63,133 nt of DNA from Hondaea fermentalgiana (lineage: Eukaryota; Sar; Bigyra; Thraustochytrida; Thraustochytriidae). Location: assembly GCA_014084085.1 (NCBI GenBank), contig NPFB01000030.1, positions 187,371 to 250,503 of the forward strand, given 5' to 3'. The notes below the pieces were generated by a model. The model worked only from the letters and a program-made list of their open reading frames with translations, was not told the origin of the DNA and made no database searches. The translations under genes and the position numbers were made by a program. This document shows, one piece after another, positions 58,032-63,133 of this stretch. Numbering within the stretch: the stretch's first letter is position 1; each line of letters starts with the position of its first letter.

Positions 58032-59203
58032 GGTGGCGATGTACCAGAGCGCACGTCGCTAGGCACGCAAGAAGCGGGTGGAGGTGCCGCGTGCACGTCT
58101 GCGACGCAACAACGATTTGGGTGCGGACGTGCTTGCACCGACGGCCAGCAGGTGCGCGCAACTCTGCTTTGCCTTGTCGCTAGAGCCTGACCCTGTTCCC
58201 ACTATCTCGGGAGGCCGCGAGCCTGAGAAAAGGGGTGACTGAGCTGCCGCTAATCCAGGATTCGTTGATGCGATGCTTCGGAGACACCTTCTTTCCCTTT
58301 CGCGCGGTCTGTCCCCGCTTCTCCTTCTCCTTCTTCTTCCACCACTACTTTTGTTTATATTTTGTCTAATTCGGAAGTGGATTGCGTCGGGTCCGCGCCG
58401 CCGCAATCACCGGCCGCGTCGGCCAACGGGAGTCGGCTTGGAAGAATATCACCCACTCACTGTTGGGGCGATCGCAAAACGAGCCAAACTTGCCAAAAAG
58501 CATAAAAGCAGCGAAGTAAAGGGCGAAATGGATCCCCGGCCTTTGGCCCTCCGCGCGCGGTCCCGTCCCTCTCTCTCTCTCTCATTCTTTCTCAGGAATA
58601 AAAATGGCAACCGCTGCTGCGCATTCCGCGCCCAAATCCACGATGGCGCCAATCAGCAGCTGATGAGTCTATCTGTCTCCAGCTCCAGCCAGCACGGATG
58701 CTCTTGGTCGCACGCACGCACGCACGCACCCACGCACCCACGCAAATAAGCTCGCTCGCTCGCTTGCTGGGACAGCGGTTTCGCCTTCCTCCACGCAGCC
58801 AGCCGCCACTTTTCCGGCCACGGGGACCGTCACAGGAAGCGCCCGCCCGCGCAATGTGCTTCTCCATCCGCGCGTCTTCGTCGCTGTCGCCGGAGATCCG
58901 TTGAGTTTTGGCGGCGCCGCGGGCCAGCCCGATAGACCTCTTCTTGGGCCTTTTCGCGGCCAGCGTGCATAGGTCTCTTTCCTCGTCTCCGCGCGCGCAA
59001 ATAAGTCTCTTCGCGGTCCTCAAGAGCGAGTCCACGGCGGTCGCGTCGCTGGGCTGGCCGGGCCCAATCACCGTCACGGCGCGCACGCGTCGCACCACGC
59101 CCAGCGCCAATGTACGCTCGGGCTTAAGAGAGAGACAGTTCCACCCGCCCAGCTCGACGACCTCCGGCGCTCTCGCTCGCTTGCCCTTCGGCGGCGCGCG
59201 ACC
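58032..59203. other. Divergent promoter region
   Basis: 1.17 kb between the CaMK gene and the transporter gene. It contains a ct-dinucleotide tract (58564-58591) and a cgca/caccc microsatellite (58713-58745). A long minus-strand frame (58592-59479) runs antisense into the transporter's first exon and looks like GC-driven chance. Confidence 0.5.
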
Positions 59204-60873
59204 ATGCTCGGCGGAGACGAAGACTCCGGGTCCGCGACGCCACGACCGCGGCGAGTGTTGACGCCCATGGCGAGGCTCGTCGCGAAGGACTTCGACGCCA
59301 GCAAACGCGGCGGGCTGGACGAAGGAATCGCCGCCACGGCGGGCGACGAGTTCCGGGTCGCCGCAGGGGCGGAAGCGGGGAAAGGCCAGACGGCTGACGA
59401 AGGCGTCGCCGCACAGGCTGCTGTGCGATGCATGTGTCTGGCCTTTGGAGCGCTCATGGCAGCGAACTACTTGCTGCAAGCAGTGCGCGACGCCCAGATC
59501 ATGTTCGTGGGTAAAGCAAACAGCTCGAACCTCTTGACAGTGTCGACCATGGTCTCACTGGTTGTGGGGCCATTTGCAAGAGTAAGTTGACAAAATGCTC
59601 CTTGCTCAGTTCGAGAAAATGGAAAATGGCAAGGCAAGCCAGGTCACGAATGAACGCGAGAGCTCACTCATCGACCTTGCATCTGATTCAGTCAATCGCG
59701 AAACCATCACTTGAAGCGACGGCAAGCAAGATCGGCCAGCTGTATCGTACTTTTTCGGCAATCCTTTTGCTTGGGGTGCTCCTTGACATGTCTGCGGTGG
59801 ACGACGCCCCTCCAGCAATGCGAGTCGTGGTTGCCTCTTTGTACATTGCCACGCAAACCTTGAACAACCTTGCTATCTCCGTTCTCTGGAGCTTTTCGGC
59901 GGATGTTCTGCCAGGAAAAGCCGCACTTTCATATTTTAGTCTGTTTGGTGCCTCTTGCACGATCGGCCAGGCGGTGGGCTCGGTCCTGGCAGAAGTGGTG
60001 CTGTGGCAAGGCATCAAGGTCCGCTTTCTCTTGCCTCTGATTTCACTCTTTCTAGAGTCAGCAGTGCAGTTCCTGATGATGTCAGCGCGACATGCGGTCA
60101 AGACGCACGTGGCGGACACTGATGACGCAAACATGAGATCTACAGCAGCGGATGCAGGCTCAGCAGTAGCAGCTTCGGCAGCAGATGATGTACGGAAAAC
60201 TCGAATCGTTGACCGGTGGCGCAAAATTGCTTTTGAAAGCGGCGCCGACTGGCTTCAAGGACTGCACGTGCTGTGGAGCGATCGATATCATTTGTGGCTT
60301 GGTGTCTACACGGTCTGTTATGCGGGCACCTTATCACTCATTTATCTGGAACGCACCGTGATGGCAGCCACAAGTGGTCTTTCTGTGGAAGAGGCAGCCT
60401 CCCTATCTGCGCGCCTCAGTCTGCTTGCCTCGGTGTTCACCTTTGGTCTTCAAGTAGGACTTGCAAACAAGTCTATTGCGCAAAATCTTGGAATGCAAGC
60501 AGGGCTGCTTGCTGCACCGTTCGTAACATTGTTTGGCTTTGCAATGCTTGCGACGGGATTCATTCCAGGTCTTACATCCGTCGTTTGCCTCGAGCTAGTG
60601 CGACGCGTGGTTGCCTTTGGGATCGCCAAGCCGGTCCGGGAGTCGCTATTTGCGGTAATGCCGCGCAAGGTTCGCTTCGCTGCAAAGAGTGTACTCGATA
60701 CCTTTGTATACCGCGGGGCCATGGGACTGGGAGCCATGTCCTTTGACCTATTGGCTCAAGTACGGGATGGTACGCGTTTGCTCGCACATGCCACTGTCTT
60801 CTTTATTTGGGCCACTGCGGCACATTCATTGGCTGTCGAGCATAAAAGGCGAGTCTCTGCGGCTCGCCGTTGA
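59204..60873 (+). CDS. ATP/ADP-antiporter-like MFS transporter (two exons)
   Basis: About 519 residues after splicing. Exon 1 (59204-59581, 126 residues) ends in VGPFAR before a GTAAGT donor. Exon 2 most likely starts at 59692 after ctgattcag. The membrane part has about 11-12 spans. Family signatures of the ATP:ADP antiporter (NTT/TlcA-like) group and its MFS relatives are clear: NYLLQAVRDAQ in span 1, ISVLWSFSADVLPGKAAL with FGASCTIGQAVG, and near the C-terminus AKPVRESLFAVMPRKVRFAAK and DTFVYRGAMGLGA. The first ~75 residues are a soluble, Gly/Ala/Arg-rich extension. True NTT proteins exchange ATP for ADP across plastid or parasite membranes; many relatives have unknown substrates, so exchange activity is only a hypothesis. 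The loop between exons is the least certain part. Confidence 0.75.
59582..59691 (+). other. Intron of the transporter gene
   Basis: 110 bp, AGA|GTAAGT donor, likely acceptor ctgattcag at 59691, phase 0. Two later in-phase AG sites (after 59730 and 59739) are possible alternatives that would shorten the loop. The frame has an early TGA if the intron is not removed. Confidence 0.65.
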
Positions 60874-61085
60874 TTGAAGCACTTTTCCAGAGTCTCGTAC
60901 CTTACGGAATGCAAATGTACTTTAATCCGCGCAACGAAGTCCCAGATGGATTATGAAAGCCCGACAGTAGTCGCCAGCTCTCATGTACAATACAAAAAGC
61001 AAGCGATATCGACCCTTGACTTTCCTCCATCTCTCTTTCTCTCTTCTTCTCTCGCTTGCGTGCACACTCGCACGCTATAATTATT

Positions 61086-62150
61086 TCACAGTTTAGGTTC
61101 AGGAACTTTTATCAGGAACGAATGAGATTTAAACTCGGTAATATCGCCACGATACCCCAGACGCTGCCGAGGATCTTTGCTCCCAATGAGATCCTCCACA
61201 AAGCGGAAAGTATCCCCGTCAAGCTCCGGACGAAGACCTTCGGGAACCGTAAGAGGATTCTCACAAATCATTCTGCGCAACTCGGATGCTTCCGGCGCGT
61301 ACCAGGGGACAATGCCGGTCGCCATTTCGTAGATGACGACACCATAGCTCCACCAATCTGCCTCGAAGCTGTGCGGTATCATTAGCACTTTTTCGGGGGA
61401 CGAGTATTGCAGGGTACCCTGCTGACTAAGCACTTTGTATGCTCCAGACATGCTCTCTCCAATGTCCCACGAAAATCTGTCCTGTCCGCTGGAGTCCTCG
61501 AAAGGATCGAGCAAGATCTCAGAGCACCCAAAGCTCGAGATTCGAACGTGGAAATCGGCCGTCAACCCAATATTACTTGGTTTGAGGTCCTCGTGGAGAA
61601 TCCTGTGAAAGTGCAGAAAGGATAAGCCGTATGCAATCTCAGAGGCAAATTTTCTGATTTCATGACGGTATAGAGATCGTCGTGAGAGAAGCGACGCCAA
61701 GTCACCTTCTGCACAGTACTCGAGACCAATACTCCGAAGCTCAATAGTAAAGAGCGGCATGATGATGTAGGCGCTCTCAACGTTTGTTGTTGCTAAAATG
61801 CGCAGCGTGTCAACTTCTCTCTTACATTGTTGACTTCCGCGAGTCGATAACTTGTTCCTTAAAAAGGAATATTTCTTTCTCGCCATGGAATCGGGCCTTG
61901 AACATTCTGCAACAGTCTTCATCAGAGATCTCTCGCAGTTTTTGGAAACATCGATTACCAACGTAGGAGTAACCCAAGCGATGTTCATGATCGCATGCTG
62001 TACTTTTGCGTGGACATTTGTACTTGATCTCGTCATAATAAATGGGCGATTGTACGGCTGTGACGATGGCAGATCCCATGTCCTGCTGCGCCTGCCTTGC
62101 GGATGCCCCTCACTGCGATTTACGATTTGAAATTTATTAAACCTTGGCAT
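61086..62150 (-). pseudogene. Degenerate AGC-like protein kinase (pseudokinase, probable frame break)
   Basis: The C-lobe is clear in the frame ending at 61086: LHEDLKPSN (HRD Arg is Glu, catalytic Asp kept), VRISSFGCS (DFG Asp replaced by Ser), GTLQYSSPEK, and ADWWSYGVVIYEMATGIVPW. An uninterrupted 354-residue frame starts at 62150, but its first ~90 residues do not look like a kinase N-lobe. A better N-lobe lies in another minus-strand frame from an ATG at 62079 (FQKLREISDEDCC, then MFKARFHGEKEIFLF), switching frame near a run of five T at about 61858-61865. The glycine loop is degenerate. So this is either a pseudogene, a pseudokinase with a sequencing indel, or it uses an unseen intron. 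Loss of the DFG Asp argues against normal catalysis in any case. Confidence 0.6.
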
Positions 62151-63133
62151 GTCTAGTCCGGCGGACTTCTCCAGGCGAGTGCTACCTTTTGAAAGCCTCG
62201 TTCACAGTGAACAGGTCCGGAACATGTCCTGTCGAACGGAGGGTTTCTATGCTGCCCTCTTGGAAAACGTCTCAGCGCTTGCCAGTCATTTCTACTTACA
62301 GTTAATCCGATCTGAGAGGCCAACCGGATTCCCAAGAATCCATTTTTCCCGGAGAGAAAGAACGCGTACGGCAATGCCGTGACTTACAGTCGTTCCTTTT
62401 CCGTCTAAGGATCTATTGAATTTTTCGATGGGTCGAAGAGGGAAAGAGCCAGAGTGGCGGTAGAGCTCTCGAGAAGTCGTGCATGTAATTGGCTACGGAA
62501 CCTCAAAAAGGGACGCAAGAGCCGATTTGAAGACCAGGCCCTTCTCAGCTTCAAGGTACGCACATGCGTCGGCTCTTGCAGACAGATCACTTGATGAGCC
62601 TTTATAACCTTGCTACTGATATGGATGTACCCGTGTAGCAGATGTCAGGTATCCTGGCCGCCTCAGCGAGAAGTGGATCTGACCAGGCTAACAAGGGTCA
62701 AGCCTAATTTCGCAAATCCAATTTGTTTGTTGGGTATAAATAATGTAACACTCTTTTCTGCGTAGCATTAGCCGAAGTGGATTTTTCCTTTCCACGCGAT
62801 TTCTCCGACCATCCATGCGCGAGAAGGAAGATGAACCTCGATTGCTCTTCTCAGCCGTCGCTCCCCTACTCTGCCTCCGCCTCCAAACCCTGCCTCGAGC
62901 CTCTGGCCTCGGCCCACCTAGAGCCTCGACATGTGCGCCACGCCACGCCACGGATATTATCCCATCCAGTGAGAGCGCTCTCAGCCCGCGCTGCAGATGA
63001 CGTCAGCCGCCCTGCGTTGCGCAGAACCGAGCTAGACGCGCTCGAAGGTCCTGCAACTCACGTACGCGACCAGACCGAGCGAGCGCCCAGCTCAGCACGA
63101 TGATCACCGTTGAGCCAAGACACCACGCGTAGC
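62151..63133. other. Right-end region, no supported gene
   Basis: 983 bp. It contains a TATA-like TATAAATA at 62735-62742, a GC-rich tract after 62850 and a perfect TGACGTCA at 62998-63005. These could be the promoter of a gene beyond the right edge on the plus strand. Short frames are not protein-like. Confidence 0.4.
62998..63005. promoter_or_regulatory. CRE-like bZIP palindrome
   Basis: A perfect TGACGTCA, the second in the window after the one upstream of NPRL2. It may belong to a promoter reading rightward. Weak single-motif evidence. Confidence 0.2.

Noticed and set aside
58592..59479. Minus-strand 295-residue open frame
   Set aside because: It is antisense to the transporter's first exon, Arg/Gly/Ala-rich and has no recognisable domain.
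1..63133. tRNA or rRNA genes
   Set aside because: I looked for the TTCGANNC arm and paired stems and found no convincing case; a covariance-model scan could still find one.

Overview
The window looks like nuclear DNA of a flagellated microbial eukaryote. The genes are long, mostly intronless and packed on both strands, with short convergent 3' ends and GC-rich divergent promoters. Two genes carry short introns of about 110 bp with GTAAGT donors. The gene set (TBCCD1, an androglobin-like protein, an EF-hand/FN3 giant, NPRL2, METTL17/Rsm22, type II NADH dehydrogenase, a CTR copper transporter, a CaMK) is eukaryotic. A labyrinthulomycete or another stramenopile is my best guess; this is inference, not proof.

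Layout. 1-12.1 kb: TBCCD1 (+), a proline-rich coiled-coil protein with 80-residue tandem repeats and a CCDC53-like motif (-), and an androglobin/calpain-like protein (+). 12.2-26.3 kb: a 2435-residue EF-hand/FN3 protein (-), the GATOR1 subunit NPRL2 (+), a METTL17/Rsm22-type mitoribosome assembly factor (-) and a Golgi-type glycosyltransferase (+). 26.3-31.7 kb: a repeat-rich stretch with no convincing large gene, but with possible small minus-strand exons and an inverted repeat. 31.7-38.8 kb: type II NADH dehydrogenase (+), a 2OG-Fe(II) dioxygenase fused to a CTR copper transporter (+), a TatB-like protein (-), and a uridine-kinase-like domain fused to a PfkB sugar kinase (+). 39.4-56.6 kb: one 5707-residue modular polyketide synthase (+). 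56.9-63.1 kb: a spliced CaM-kinase-like gene (-), a spliced ATP/ADP-antiporter-like transporter (+), and a degenerate protein kinase with a probable reading-frame break (-).

The standout is the polyketide synthase. Its order is GNAT-like/ACP loading, then KS-DH-KR-ACP, KS-KR-ACP, KS-DH-KR-ACP, KS-(degenerate DH)-cMT-KR-ACP, and a terminal thioesterase. No acyltransferase domain is present in any module, so extender units must be loaded in trans. This resembles bacterial trans-AT assembly lines with GNAT starters and not the PUFA synthase known from thraustochytrids. The thioesterase has Cys where the nucleophilic Ser is expected, and the last KR has His in place of the catalytic Tyr. No free-standing AT or phosphopantetheinyl transferase lies in the window.

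Functional themes: the left third leans toward centrosome, basal-body and flagellum functions. The middle has mitochondrial genes (METTL17, NDH-2, perhaps TatB-like). The dioxygenase-CTR and kinase-PfkB fusions are unusual gene architectures worth independent checking.
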